This document shows positions 18,009-26,278 of a stretch of 64,000 bases of DNA, one piece after another. Origin of the DNA: Pseudomonas sp. RIT-562. GTDB lineage: Bacteria; Pseudomonadota; Gammaproteobacteria; Pseudomonadales; Pseudomonadaceae. Within the stretch, counting starts at the first letter, position 1, and every line of letters begins with the position of its first letter. The DNA is taken from contig NZ_JAPJIV010000014.1 in NCBI RefSeq assembly GCF_026241895.1, positions 62,001 to 126,000 on the forward strand, given 5' to 3'. A program made the position numbers and the translations under genes. The notes under the pieces were generated by a model, which saw only the letters and a program-made list of their open reading frames with translations, was not told the DNA's origin and did no database searches.

Positions 18009-18590
18009 TCAATGCCCCCAGATCAACGCCTCAGTCCACCCCAGTTCGGAAAAATCCTCAGCCCGTAATCCCGCCTCCCCCGCACAGAAAAATTCGTCCA
18101 GCTGCGGCGGGTCAACCGAAGTGCCGCTGAGCATTGCATGGACCTGCCCGCGATGGTGGATCTGATGCTCGAACAGGTGTGAAAGCAGGCGCAATCGGCT
18201 GTCGTGCTGCGGTGTGTCACGGGCAATGGACACGATCTTGCCCAGATCGCCATCACGCATCTGTTCGCAATAGGCGATCAGCCGCCGGTCCACCAGCGCT
18301 TGTTCGCGCTGCAGTTCAGCCGCCGTCCCACAGGGCTCATCCACCCTGAAGAACACCTGGCAGTCAGGGTGCGGATCGTCGCCGCGCAACTCCCGTTCCA
18401 GCGCATCCACATAGAACCAGTCGCAGGTCAGAATATGGTTCAAGGTTGCCTTGATGGTCGGGAAGAAGCTCACTCGCGGTGCCGCCAGTTCCTCAGCGCT
18501 CAATCGGACACAGGCTTTGCCCAGCCGGTGATTGGCCCAGGCGTTCTGATAGGCCATGGTCAGCAGATGATGCGACAGCGTTTGAGACAT
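18009..18590 (-). CDS. DinB/YfiT-family metal-binding four-helix protein
   Basis: 193-residue cytoplasmic protein of the DinB superfamily, a four-helix bundle with a His-based metal site. Visible ligands are His in LNHILTCDW (about residue 52) and the HQIHHRGQVHAML motif (about 141-153). Members include thiol-dependent S-transferases, but most are uncharacterised and no substrate is implied here. The stop of zapE at 18609 lies 18 bp before its start on the same strand, so the two are probably cotranscribed. Its 3' end is followed by a REP. Confidence 0.85.
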   Translation of the reverse strand: MSQTLSHHLLTMAYQNAWANHRLGKACVRLSAEELAAPRVSFFPTIKATLNHILTCDWFYVDALERELRGDDPHPDCQVFFRVDEPCGTAAELQREQALVDRRLIAYCEQMRDGDLGKIVSIARDTPQHDSRLRLLSHLFEHQIHHRGQVHAMLSGTSVDPPQLDEFFCAGEAGLRAEDFSELGWTEALIWGH

Positions 18591-18608
18591 GATCTCGCCT
18601 CCCGGTGA

Positions 18609-19727
18609 TCAAACCTCGGCAAAACGTTGCAGCTGCATTTCCTGAAGCCGACTCAGGGTTCGGCGGAACGGGAACTCCAGGTAACCCTCGGTGTAAAGCA
18701 CGTCCATCGGCACCTCGGCTTCGAGATACAGCGGCACTTTGCGGTCATAACATTCGTCCACCAGGGCAATGAACCGACGAACTCCGTCGTCATGCACCGA
18801 CAACTGCGGTAGCTCACGGTCGCCTGCGACTATCCGCTCGACCCCGTCTTCAGTGCCCCGGGCGATGCGTCCAAGGCGTTTTTGCGCGCTGAGGTTCGGC
18901 ACTTCACTTAACAGAATAGCCTTGAAGGTATCGCACAAGGCCATGAAATCCATCGCGGCGAAAGGTTGCTCGCAGAGGTCGGCATACCGACACCACAGGA
19001 CGCTTTTACTGGCTTGCAGCACCTTGAGAGAGCGGTGGCCGACCTCAATCGGTGCGCTGGAGACTGTCTGGCCAACGGTCAATGCCTTGAACACCTCGTG
19101 CAAGGCCGCCGATTGCCCAGGCGCTGCCACCCAATAACGCTGCAGCCCGGTGCCGGGATGCAGGCGGTGATCTTCAGCGCCATCGACTGCAATCACCTGC
19201 ATGTGCTGCTTGATCGCCTCGATGGCAGGCACGAAACGCTCGCGATTAAATCCGTCTGCATACAGTTGGTCCGGCGGCACATTGGAGGTGCACACCACCA
19301 CTACGCCCTGCTCGAACATCACCTGGAACAACCGTCCGAGGATGATTGCGTCGCCGATGTCGTTGACGAACAACTCATCAAAGCACAGCACCCGAACCTC
19401 TTCGGCAAGCTCCCGGGCGAGCGCTTTGAGTGGGTCGGCGGTACCGGTCAGCTGAAAGGAACGTTGATGCACCCAGCCCATGAAATGATGGAAATGCTGG
19501 CGCCGGGCCGGGACTCGCAGGCTTTGATAGAACTGATCCATCAGCCAGGTCTTGCCGCGCCCTACCGGGCCCCACAGGTAAACCCCGGTGACCGGCGAGC
19601 GGCCTTCGTGCAAGGCCTCGAAGCATTTCTGCAGCGCCCACACGGCGTGTTCCTGGGCTTCGTCCTGGACGAAACCTTTGTCTTCGATGGCCTGCTGCCA
19701 GGCGCTTAACGGCGAGTTGATGGTCAT
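18609..19727 (-). CDS. zapE: ZapE/AFG1-type AAA ATPase
   Basis: 372-residue P-loop ATPase of the AFG1 family; E. coli ZapE is a cell-division factor acting at the Z ring. Walker A reads GVYLWGPVGRGKTWLMD and Walker B LCFDELFVNDIGDA, followed by sensor CTSNVPPDQLY. Family-typical HHFMGWVH and the C-terminal LPLYLEAEV-like block are present and length fits. Pseudomonads commonly have two zapE-like genes, and this may be the second, since it is not next to rplM/rpsI. It lies upstream of the DinB gene and diverges from the aldo/keto reductase gene. Confidence 0.85.
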   Translation of the reverse strand: MTINSPLSAWQQAIEDKGFVQDEAQEHAVWALQKCFEALHEGRSPVTGVYLWGPVGRGKTWLMDQFYQSLRVPARRQHFHHFMGWVHQRSFQLTGTADPLKALARELAEEVRVLCFDELFVNDIGDAIILGRLFQVMFEQGVVVVCTSNVPPDQLYADGFNRERFVPAIEAIKQHMQVIAVDGAEDHRLHPGTGLQRYWVAAPGQSAALHEVFKALTVGQTVSSAPIEVGHRSLKVLQASKSVLWCRYADLCEQPFAAMDFMALCDTFKAILLSEVPNLSAQKRLGRIARGTEDGVERIVAGDRELPQLSVHDDGVRRFIALVDECYDRKVPLYLEAEVPMDVLYTEGYLEFPFRRTLSRLQEMQLQRFAEV

Positions 19728-19784
19728 GCGCGGCAGTATGCCATGAGCGCTCTCCAGGCATCTTCAGGTGGTTAAAAAAATGCC

Positions 19785-19813
19785 TTGACTGCAGATATTA
19801 CAAGCATCATATT
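19785..19813 (+). promoter_or_regulatory. Candidate sigma-70 promoter of the aldo/keto reductase
   Basis: TTGACT (19785-19790), 17-base spacer, CATATT (19808-19813) within an AT-rich patch, 60 bp before the ATG. Position and matches (5/6 and 4/6) are reasonable. Confidence 0.45.
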
Positions 19814-19872
19814 TAATACATTACATGCAACATATATAAATATCCCTGCCCGTGATTTCAGGAGTTAACGCC

Positions 19873-20925
19873 ATGCACTACAAAGTATTCGGCCGCAAAA
19901 CCGGCCTGCGTGTTTCGGAACTCGCCCTGGGTGCCGGTAATTTCGGCACGGGCTGGGGGCACGGCGCCGAGCGCGACGAAGCCCTGCGGATTTTCGACGG
20001 GTACCTGCAAGCCGGTGGCAACTTCATCGACACCGCCAACGGCTATCAGGCCGGCCAGTCTGAAAGCATGCTCAGCGAATTCATCGCCCCCGAACGTGAT
20101 CGGCTGGTCATCGCCAGCAAATACACCCTGGGGACTACCCCCGCAGACGGCATTTCCCACACGGGCAACAACCGCAAGAACATGGTCCGCGCCGTCGAGG
20201 AGAGCCTGACCCGTCTCAAGACCGATCACCTTGACCTGTTCTGGGCCCACATGAGCGATGGCGTCACGCCCATGGAAGAGATTCTGCGCGGCTTCGACGA
20301 CCTGGTGCGTGCCGGCAAGATTCATTACGCGGGCTTGTCCAACTTCCCCGCCTGGCGCATCGCCCGGGCTGATCTGCTGGCGGAGGTTCGGGGGTTTGCG
20401 CCGATTGCTGCGATCCAGGTCGAATACAGCCTGGCCGAGCGCAGCGCCGAACGTGAGCAGCTGCCGATGGCCGAAGCCCTGGGTCTGGCCGCGACCTTGT
20501 GGTCGCCTTTGGGGGGCGGCTTCCTGACGGGCAAATATCGCCACAACGATGGCGACAACCGCGCCGCCAAGCTGGGCATGCTGATCCACGCGGAGAAAAG
20601 CGCCCGCGAGACTGCCCTGCTCGATACGCTGCTCGCCGTTGCCGAGGAACTGGGCGCCAGCCCGACGCATGTGGCCATCGCCTGGCTGCGGGAAAAAGCC
20701 CGGCAGTCGACCACCACGCTGATTCCGATTCTGGGTTCGCGTACCCGCGAGCAGCTCGATTCAACACTGGGGGCATTGGCGGTGCAGTTGGATGCCGCGC
20801 AACTGGCGCGGCTGGATGAAGTGAGCGACGTGCCCAAGGGCGTGCCGCATGAAACCCTGGCGGGTTCCTTTTCGCGCTTCAGTGGCGATCGAGTTCTGGA
20901 TTTGCCGAAGATTCCGGTGGCTTGA
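19873..20925 (+). CDS. Aldo/keto reductase
   Basis: 350-residue NADPH-dependent oxidoreductase of the aldo/keto reductase superfamily (YajO/Tas-like), cytoplasmic. The catalytic tetrad is visible: Asp and Tyr in FIDTANGYQAGQSE, Lys in IASKYTLG, His in LFWAHMSD. The cofactor loop is near IPILGSRTREQL at the C-terminus. The natural carbonyl substrate is unknown. ATG 19873 is chosen because CAGGAG lies upstream; seven more codons could be read from a GTG at 19852. It is divergent from zapE behind an AT-rich promoter region and followed by REPs, so likely monocistronic. Confidence 0.87.
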   Translation: MHYKVFGRKTGLRVSELALGAGNFGTGWGHGAERDEALRIFDGYLQAGGNFIDTANGYQAGQSESMLSEFIAPERDRLVIASKYTLGTTPADGISHTGNNRKNMVRAVEESLTRLKTDHLDLFWAHMSDGVTPMEEILRGFDDLVRAGKIHYAGLSNFPAWRIARADLLAEVRGFAPIAAIQVEYSLAERSAEREQLPMAEALGLAATLWSPLGGGFLTGKYRHNDGDNRAAKLGMLIHAEKSARETALLDTLLAVAEELGASPTHVAIAWLREKARQSTTTLIPILGSRTREQLDSTLGALAVQLDAAQLARLDEVSDVPKGVPHETLAGSFSRFSGDRVLDLPKIPVA

Positions 20926-21275
20926 TGTGGCGCCTGGCTAGGGCATGAGGTCCTGGCGATGGCGATTTTTTCTGACGCCATCGCTGGCGAGCCAGGCTCC
21001 TACGGTCGATGCAGGTGTATGCGGGATTGGGCTCGGCACAAATCCGTAGGAGCCCGGCTTGCCGGCGATGGCGATCTCGCGGACGCCATCGCTGGCAAGC
21101 CAGACTCCTACGAGCGATCGATTTAGTGCCTGGCGGCATACAGGCACAGCATTGCCATGGCCAACGTCGCGGCTGCCGCAGGTTTTCTGAAACCCTTGGT
21201 TACTGTTTCTCGCGCTTTCTGGCATCCTGCGCCTCCATTTTCTGACCCGGCCCGCCTTTTGGCACGCACATCACC
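20926..21275. repeat. Intergenic region with two REP elements
   Basis: 350 bp without a gene. It holds a partial REP hairpin (about 20957-21004) and a full doublet (21045-21112) of the CGTAGGAGCCCGGCTTGCCG type. The remaining 150 bp before the permease contain a GTGCCTG/CAGGCAC stem at about 21124-21145 and no other element I can name. Confidence 0.75.
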
Positions 21276-22748
21276 ATGACCGCCTCTGAAAAAGCCCCCG
21301 CTACGCGTAACAACGACCTGATCTACGGCCTCAACGATCGGCCACATCTCACCGCCACCGTGTTCGCCGCCTTGCAGCACGTGCTGGCCAGTTTTGTCGG
21401 CATCATCACCCCGACCCTGATCATGGGCAGCGCCCTGGGCCTGCAAAGCGAAATTCCCTACCTGATCAGCATGGCGCTGTTCGTTTCCGGCCTGGGCACC
21501 TTCGTCCAGGCGCGACGCTTCGGGCCGATCGGTTCCGGGTTGTTGTGTTTGCAAGGCACCAGTTTCTCGTTCATCAGCGTCATTCTAAGTGCCGGTTTCA
21601 TGGTCAAGGCTCGGGGCGGCGGCACCGATGAAATCCTTTCGACGATCTTCGGCGTGTGCTTTTTCGCAGCGTTCATCGAAGTGGTGCTCAGCCAGTTCAT
21701 CGGCAAACTGCGCATGCTCATCACCCCGGTCGTGACCGGCACCATCATTACCCTCATGGGCCTGTCGCTGATCAAGGTGGCGATGACCGATATCGCTGGC
21801 GGCTTCGGTGCCACCGACCTGGGTGGCGCCCATCACCTGGCGCTCGCCGCATTGGTGCTGGGCACCATCGTGGTGCTGAACCGGGTCGACGTGCCCTTCC
21901 TCCGCCTGGGGGCCATCGTCATCGGCCTGACCCTGGGTTACTTTGTGGCGTGGCTGATGGGTGACGTCAGTTTCTCGAGCATGCCCGACGTGCCGCTGAT
22001 GAGCGTGCCTGTACCGTTCAAGTACGGATTCAATTTCGACTGGGTTGCATTCGTCCCGGTGGCCGTGATCTTCCTGGTGTCGCCACTGGAAGCGGCCGGT
22101 GACCTCACGGCCAACTCGATGATCTCCCGGCAACCGGTCAAAGGGCCGGTGTACATTCGGCGGATCAAGTCCGGCCTGCTCGCCGACGGTCTCAACTCGG
22201 CCATGGCTGCCGTGTTCAACAGCATGCCCATGGTGACCTTCGCCCAGAACAACGGGGTGATTCAGCTCACCGGCGTGGCCAGCCGCTACGTGGCGTTTTT
22301 TATTGCCGGTCTGCTAGTGGTGCTGGGCCTGTTCCCGATGATTGGCGCGGTGCTGCAGTTGATGCCAAAACCGGTGCTCGGCGGCGCCGAACTGGTGATG
22401 TTTGGCACCGTGGCCGTCGCCGGAATCAAGATCCTCGCCGAGGCCGGCCTGCACCGACGCAATATGTTGATCGTGGCGATCTCCCTGGGCATGGGCCTGG
22501 GCGTCGCCGCGGTTCCCGAAGTGCTGCGCGAGCTGCCACTGGCGTTGCACAACATCTTCGAATCGCCAATCACTGTCGGCGCGTTGTGCGCTATCGTGCT
22601 GAACATCTTCCTGCCTGAAGAATTTATCGAACTGGAAGAAGACGATTTTGACCCGGAAGCGTCGATCCTCCAGGTCATGGAAAACCCTGATATGGCGGCC
22701 AAGGCTGAACCGGCATCCACAGCGGCGGTCGCACAGTTGAACCGCTGA
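21276..22748 (+). CDS. Purine (xanthine/uric acid) permease, NCS2 family
   Basis: 490-residue nucleobase:cation symporter-2 with about 12-14 membrane segments. NCS2 landmarks: the N-terminal LQHVLASFVGIITPTLI, the substrate-site helix QGTSFSFIS, LVSPLEAAGDLTANS, and QNNGVIQLTGVASR followed by the MPKPVLGGAELVMFG signature. The extended N-terminus and acidic C-terminal tail (EEFIELEEDDFDPEA) match the XanP-like clade, so xanthine or urate rather than uracil is expected. No clear Shine-Dalgarno precedes ATG 21276 (upstream is GGCACGCACATCACC), so translation may be weak or controlled. No purine-catabolic genes adjoin it. Confidence 0.85.
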   Translation: MTASEKAPATRNNDLIYGLNDRPHLTATVFAALQHVLASFVGIITPTLIMGSALGLQSEIPYLISMALFVSGLGTFVQARRFGPIGSGLLCLQGTSFSFISVILSAGFMVKARGGGTDEILSTIFGVCFFAAFIEVVLSQFIGKLRMLITPVVTGTIITLMGLSLIKVAMTDIAGGFGATDLGGAHHLALAALVLGTIVVLNRVDVPFLRLGAIVIGLTLGYFVAWLMGDVSFSSMPDVPLMSVPVPFKYGFNFDWVAFVPVAVIFLVSPLEAAGDLTANSMISRQPVKGPVYIRRIKSGLLADGLNSAMAAVFNSMPMVTFAQNNGVIQLTGVASRYVAFFIAGLLVVLGLFPMIGAVLQLMPKPVLGGAELVMFGTVAVAGIKILAEAGLHRRNMLIVAISLGMGLGVAAVPEVLRELPLALHNIFESPITVGALCAIVLNIFLPEEFIELEEDDFDPEASILQVMENPDMAAKAEPASTAAVAQLNR

Positions 22749-22805
22749 TAGGCTTGAGGGTTGAGCCGGCAGCGGCTCAGCCCTTTACTTGAAGAGAGCC
22801 TGTCC

Positions 22806-23279
22806 ATGCGCAGTATTCACGCCGTCATCCTGTCCTTGCTGTTGCTCTCCCTGAGCGCTTGCGCCCTCCTCCCCAATCGCGACCCGGTGAATATCAACGT
22901 GGTGGGCATCGAGCCGCTGCAGGGCCAGGACATGGAAGTCCGGTTTGCCCTGAAAATCCGCGTGCAGAATCCCAATGACAGTGCCATTGACTACAACGGC
23001 GTGGCCCTGGACCTGGAGGTCAATGGCCAGCCGCTGGCCTCGGGCGTCAGCGATCAGTCGGGCTCGATCCCACGTTTTGCCGAAACCGTGTTGACCGTAC
23101 CGGTCAGCGTTTCGGCGTTCTCGGTGTTGCGTCAGACCCTGGGATTGAGCCGGACGCAGACCCTGAACAACCTGCCATACGTGCTGCGCGGAAAACTCGC
23201 CGGCGGCTTGTTCGGCACCATGCGTTTCGTCGATAGCGGCAAGCTCAGTTTGCCGGGGACGGTTTCCGGCACCTGGTAA
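22806..23279 (+). CDS. LEA type-2/WHy-domain lipoprotein
   Basis: 157-residue lipoprotein: signal sequence with lipobox LSAC (Cys ~ residue 20), then a single WHy/LEA14-like domain (VNINVVGIEPLQGQDMEVRF through SLPGTVSGTW). WHy domains are linked to desiccation and stress tolerance, but the role here is unknown. ATG 22806 follows a GAAGAGAG leader. It lies 57 bp after the purine permease on the same strand and may be cotranscribed. The Asp residue after CALL is not at +2, so outer-membrane anchoring is possible. Confidence 0.83.
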   Translation: MRSIHAVILSLLLLSLSACALLPNRDPVNINVVGIEPLQGQDMEVRFALKIRVQNPNDSAIDYNGVALDLEVNGQPLASGVSDQSGSIPRFAETVLTVPVSVSAFSVLRQTLGLSRTQTLNNLPYVLRGKLAGGLFGTMRFVDSGKLSLPGTVSGTW

Positions 23280-23345
23280 AGCTGACTTGGGAGCCTGGAT
23301 GACATGGATGCTGCTCCGAACGTTTGATTTTGCGCCCACTGGGCG

Positions 23346-24269
23346 TTACTCGATAAATCGAACCCCTGGTTTCGCCCGCTCATCCACCGTCAACTCGAAT
23401 ACATCTGGCCGCGCATAATGGCCAACCACGTCGTAGTCATACCGGGCACGGATGAGATCGTCCGTGTCGATTTGCGCCGTCAGCAAACCCGCCTTTCCAC
23501 GCAACGGCCCTGCCAGTACGTCGCCCATCGGCCCGACGATCACACTGCCGCCGGCAATCAAAGGCCGATCAGCCGGCCAGTTGGCAATGTCCACGCCCAG
23601 CACATCAGGCGAGTCCTGGACCTGGCAGGCGCTGACCACAAAACAACGGCCTTCGTGGGCAATATGGCGCATGCTCACTTGCCACATTTCCCGCTCGTCG
23701 ACCGTAGGTGCGCACCACACTTCAACGCCTTTGGCATACATCGCGGTGCGTAACAGCGGCATCATGTTTTCCCAGCACACCACAGCGCCGACACGCCCAA
23801 CCTGACTCTCGATCACCGGCAACGTCGAGCCGTCGCCCTGGCCCCAGATCAAGCGCTCGGTGCCGGTCGGCATCAACTTGCGGTGTTTGGCCAGCAGCCC
23901 CACCTGCGGGTCGAAATGCAGCGCGGTGCAATACAGGGTACTGCCGGCCCGCTCGATGACGCCAATCACCAGATTCGCTCCGGTGCGCGCCGACAACCCG
24001 GCCAGCGCGTCGGTTTCAGCCCCCGGCACATCGATGGCATTGGCGAAGTAACGGGCGAAAGCCTCGCGCCCCTCCGGCAGGCGATAACCTAGTTGGGTAC
24101 CAAAACTCTCGCCCTTGGGGTAGCCACCCAGCAACGCTTCGGGCATGACCACCAACTTCGCAGCGGATTCGATGATTGCGCTTTCCGAGGTGAGGATCTG
24201 TTCCAGCGTCTCGGCCTTGCCACCTGGCAAGGCGCCGATTTGCAGTGCAGCAACGATTGACTTGGGCAT
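23346..24269 (-). CDS. Nitrilase-family carbon-nitrogen hydrolase
   Basis: 307-residue cytoplasmic hydrolase of the nitrilase branch, converting a nitrile to its acid and ammonia. The catalytic triad is in place: Glu44 (VVMPEALLGGYPKG), Lys131 (KHRKLMPTGTERLIWGQGDG) and Cys165 (GAVVCWENMMPLLR), with the nitrilase-type Cys-Trp-Glu signature rather than the amidase type. Length is slightly short for aliphatic nitrilases (about 310-350). The substrate is not predictable. A LysR gene starts 84 bp away in the opposite direction and is the likely regulator. Confidence 0.87.
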   Translation of the reverse strand: MPKSIVAALQIGALPGGKAETLEQILTSESAIIESAAKLVVMPEALLGGYPKGESFGTQLGYRLPEGREAFARYFANAIDVPGAETDALAGLSARTGANLVIGVIERAGSTLYCTALHFDPQVGLLAKHRKLMPTGTERLIWGQGDGSTLPVIESQVGRVGAVVCWENMMPLLRTAMYAKGVEVWCAPTVDEREMWQVSMRHIAHEGRCFVVSACQVQDSPDVLGVDIANWPADRPLIAGGSVIVGPMGDVLAGPLRGKAGLLTAQIDTDDLIRARYDYDVVGHYARPDVFELTVDERAKPGVRFIE

Positions 24270-24353
24270 GGCGCCGCTCCGTGAACACTAAAGGGTTGCC
24301 CATTCTCCGGCGCCACCGGATCATGAATAAAGCCCCGTTCACTGCTGAATGAT

Positions 24354-25265
24354 ATGAAGACCATGAATATCGCAGACGTCGATCTCAACTTACTCAAAGT
24401 GTTCGAAGCCCTGCACGAGGAGTCCAGTGCCAGTCGCGCGGCCTTGCGCCTCGGAGTCACCCAGTCGGCGGTCAGTGCAGCCTTGCGTCGATTGCGTGAA
24501 GTGTATGGCGATCAGTTGTTTGTGCGCACCGGGCGCGGCCTGGCCCCCACGCTCCAGGCCGATCAACTCAAGCCGGTGGTGGTTGACGCCTTGAACAAAT
24601 GCCGGCAGAGCCTGGCGATGGTCGACCCTTCAGCCGAAAACTACGACGGTCGCAGCGTCATCGTCGGCCTCTCGGATGACTTTGAAATCGCCTACGGGCG
24701 CCGGTTGATGGATGAAGTCGCTCGGCGCGCGCCGAAATTGCGCTTGATTTTCCGCCAGACCCACAGCCAGATCGTGGCGCAGGCGTTGATGGATCGCAGC
24801 CTCGACCTGGCGATCACCGCTGGAGGGTTTGCCGAGCGCCTGCTCAGCCGCCAGGTGCTGGGAGAAGGAGGTTATGCGTGCCTGGTTGATCCCGCCAGCC
24901 TGATGGAGGGGCAAGTCCTGAGTCTGGAGACGTTTGTCGCCCGCGAGCACATCCTGGTGTCTTCGGGTGGTTTCATCGGCATCACCGATGAAGGGCTGGC
25001 GGCGCTGGGGCTGAGTCGACGGGTATGTGCGGCTACCACGCATTTTGCGGCGTTGCCGTTCCTGCTCAAGGGCAGTCAGGCCGTGGCGACCATCCCCACC
25101 CATGCCGCGCAAAGTATTGCCGCGCTCAGTGGGCTGATGCTGCTGCCCTGCCCCCTGGCATTGCCGCGTTACCCCATAGAGCTGGGTTGGCGCACCAGTA
25201 CCCAGCTGGATCCGATTGTGCTTAAAGTTCGCGAGGCGATTGTCGCCAGCGTGGCCAGTTCGTAA
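24354..25265 (+). CDS. LysR-type transcriptional regulator of the nitrilase gene
   Basis: 303-residue LTTR with N-terminal winged helix-turn-helix (LNLLKVFEALHEESSASRAA; LGVTQSAVSAALRRLRE) and a co-inducer domain from about residue 95. It is divergent from the nitrilase gene with 84 bp between, the classical arrangement for a LysR activator and its target. ATG 24354 and ATG 24363 are both possible. The inducer is unknown, presumably a nitrile or its product. Its 3' end is 14 bp from the stop of a convergent small gene. Confidence 0.88.
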   Translation: MKTMNIADVDLNLLKVFEALHEESSASRAALRLGVTQSAVSAALRRLREVYGDQLFVRTGRGLAPTLQADQLKPVVVDALNKCRQSLAMVDPSAENYDGRSVIVGLSDDFEIAYGRRLMDEVARRAPKLRLIFRQTHSQIVAQALMDRSLDLAITAGGFAERLLSRQVLGEGGYACLVDPASLMEGQVLSLETFVAREHILVSSGGFIGITDEGLAALGLSRRVCAATTHFAALPFLLKGSQAVATIPTHAAQSIAALSGLMLLPCPLALPRYPIELGWRTSTQLDPIVLKVREAIVASVASS

Positions 25266-25279
25266 GGCCAGTTCCCAGG

Positions 25280-25531
25280 CTACTTGGCAGCCATCAAGCG
25301 ATTGACTTCACTGCGCACCATGTTGGCAAATTCCGGGGGTGACATGGTGTCGAGTTCGGAGCGGACCCACTCGGCCCATTTACCTTTGCGTTTAGCGCGC
25401 TCGCCAAATAAACGAGCGGCCTCGCCCTTGGCTTTGCCCAGGTTGCTTTGCCAGAGGTCGAATAGACGGGATTTTTCATCTTCAAGCGCCGCGCGCTCTG
25501 AAAGGGGTTTGTCGGCCAGATTGAAGCTCAT
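25280..25531 (-). CDS. Conserved hypothetical protein, 83 residues, basic
   Basis: Small soluble protein MSFNLADKPLSERAALEDEK... ending SEVNRLMAAK, mostly predicted helical and rich in Lys/Arg in the middle (GERAKRKGKWAEW). No signal peptide or membrane segment. GCAGGA lies seven to eight bases upstream of the ATG. Codon use matches the genome. It appears to be a Pseudomonas-type small conserved protein, but no function is known to me. It is convergent with the LysR gene and 163 bp from the DUF883 gene. Confidence 0.65.
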   Translation of the reverse strand: MSFNLADKPLSERAALEDEKSRLFDLWQSNLGKAKGEAARLFGERAKRKGKWAEWVRSELDTMSPPEFANMVRSEVNRLMAAK

Positions 25532-25694
25532 GGGGTTTTCCTGCTGTGTAAATTGGCGACATCTTACACCCTGGTAGGAAATGTCCTGCGCTGGATTTTC
25601 TTGCGGATCACATCTTCGCGCTAAATCCCTGCAACTTTTCGTGCCGCTCTACACTCCATTGATCACTGTCTATCCATCAGCAAGGAGTACTTCA

Positions 25695-26012
25695 ATGGCC
25701 CGGAAAACTGCCGCGCAAATTGCCGAAGATCAAATCAAGGATCAAGCGTTCAGCGAGCTGCAAGCGTTGATCGAAGAGTCGGACAAACTGCTCAAGAGCA
25801 GCGCATCACTGGTCGGTGAAGAGGCCGAGACCCTTCGCGGGCAGGTCGCCCAGAAACTCCAGCAGGCCATGGATTCGGTCAACAGCGTTCGTGATCGGAC
25901 CAAGCCTGCGGTTGAAGCTACCGAGAGCTACATTGGTGGCCATCCATGGCAAACCGTGGCGATCTCCGCAGGTTTCGGCCTGGTGGTGGGGTTGCTGCTC
26001 GGTCGTCGTTGA
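25695..26012 (+). CDS. DUF883 (ElaB/YqjD-like) ribosome/membrane-anchored stress protein
   Basis: 105-residue protein: a long amphipathic helix (about residues 1-75, ELQALIEESDKLLKSSASL, VAQKLQQAMDSVNSVRDRT) followed by one C-terminal membrane anchor (VAISAGFGLVVGLLLGRR). This is the ElaB/YgaM/YqjD layout. E. coli YqjD ties ribosomes to the inner membrane in stationary phase under RpoS control; a similar role is inferred. ATG 25695 has AAGGAG upstream. No partner gene adjoins it. Confidence 0.85.
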   Translation: MARKTAAQIAEDQIKDQAFSELQALIEESDKLLKSSASLVGEEAETLRGQVAQKLQQAMDSVNSVRDRTKPAVEATESYIGGHPWQTVAISAGFGLVVGLLLGRR

Positions 26013-26028
26013 TTCGCCAACCCTGTGT

Positions 26029-26245
26029 AGCAGCTGGCGCAGCCTGCGTTCGGCTTCGCAGCAGTCGTAAGATCAGTGCGCGAGTTGTATCAGGTAGACC
26101 TCACTCGCAGGTTTTACGACTGCTTCGCAGCCGAACGCAGGCTTCGCCAGCTGCTACAAGGTCTAAACAGACTCGCGAACGCAGGCTTCGCCAGCTGCTA
26201 CAGGGTCTAAGCAGACTCGCGAACGCAGGCTTCGCCAGCTGCTAC
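26029..26245. repeat. REP-like hairpin plus 44-bp tandem repeat
   Basis: A long hairpin (arms about 26029-26070 and 26115-26156, TAGCAGCTGGCG type) merges into a tandem array. Units start at 26133, 26177 and 26221 with GAACGCAGGCTTCGCCAGCT. The first two are 44 bp and nearly identical; the third stops after 25 bp. It lies between the DUF883 gene and the convergent dpkA. Confidence 0.85.
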
Positions 26246-26278
26246 GGGATTTAATTAACTTCAACGTTGCTGAACGCT

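Noticed and set aside
21124..21275. Possible purine riboswitch before the NCS2 permease
   Set aside because: Only one 7-bp stem was seen, with no match to a known purine riboswitch core; not supported.
26133..26245. Short direct repeats that could suggest a CRISPR array
   Set aside because: The units are contiguous 44-mers without unique spacers and derive from a REP-like hairpin.
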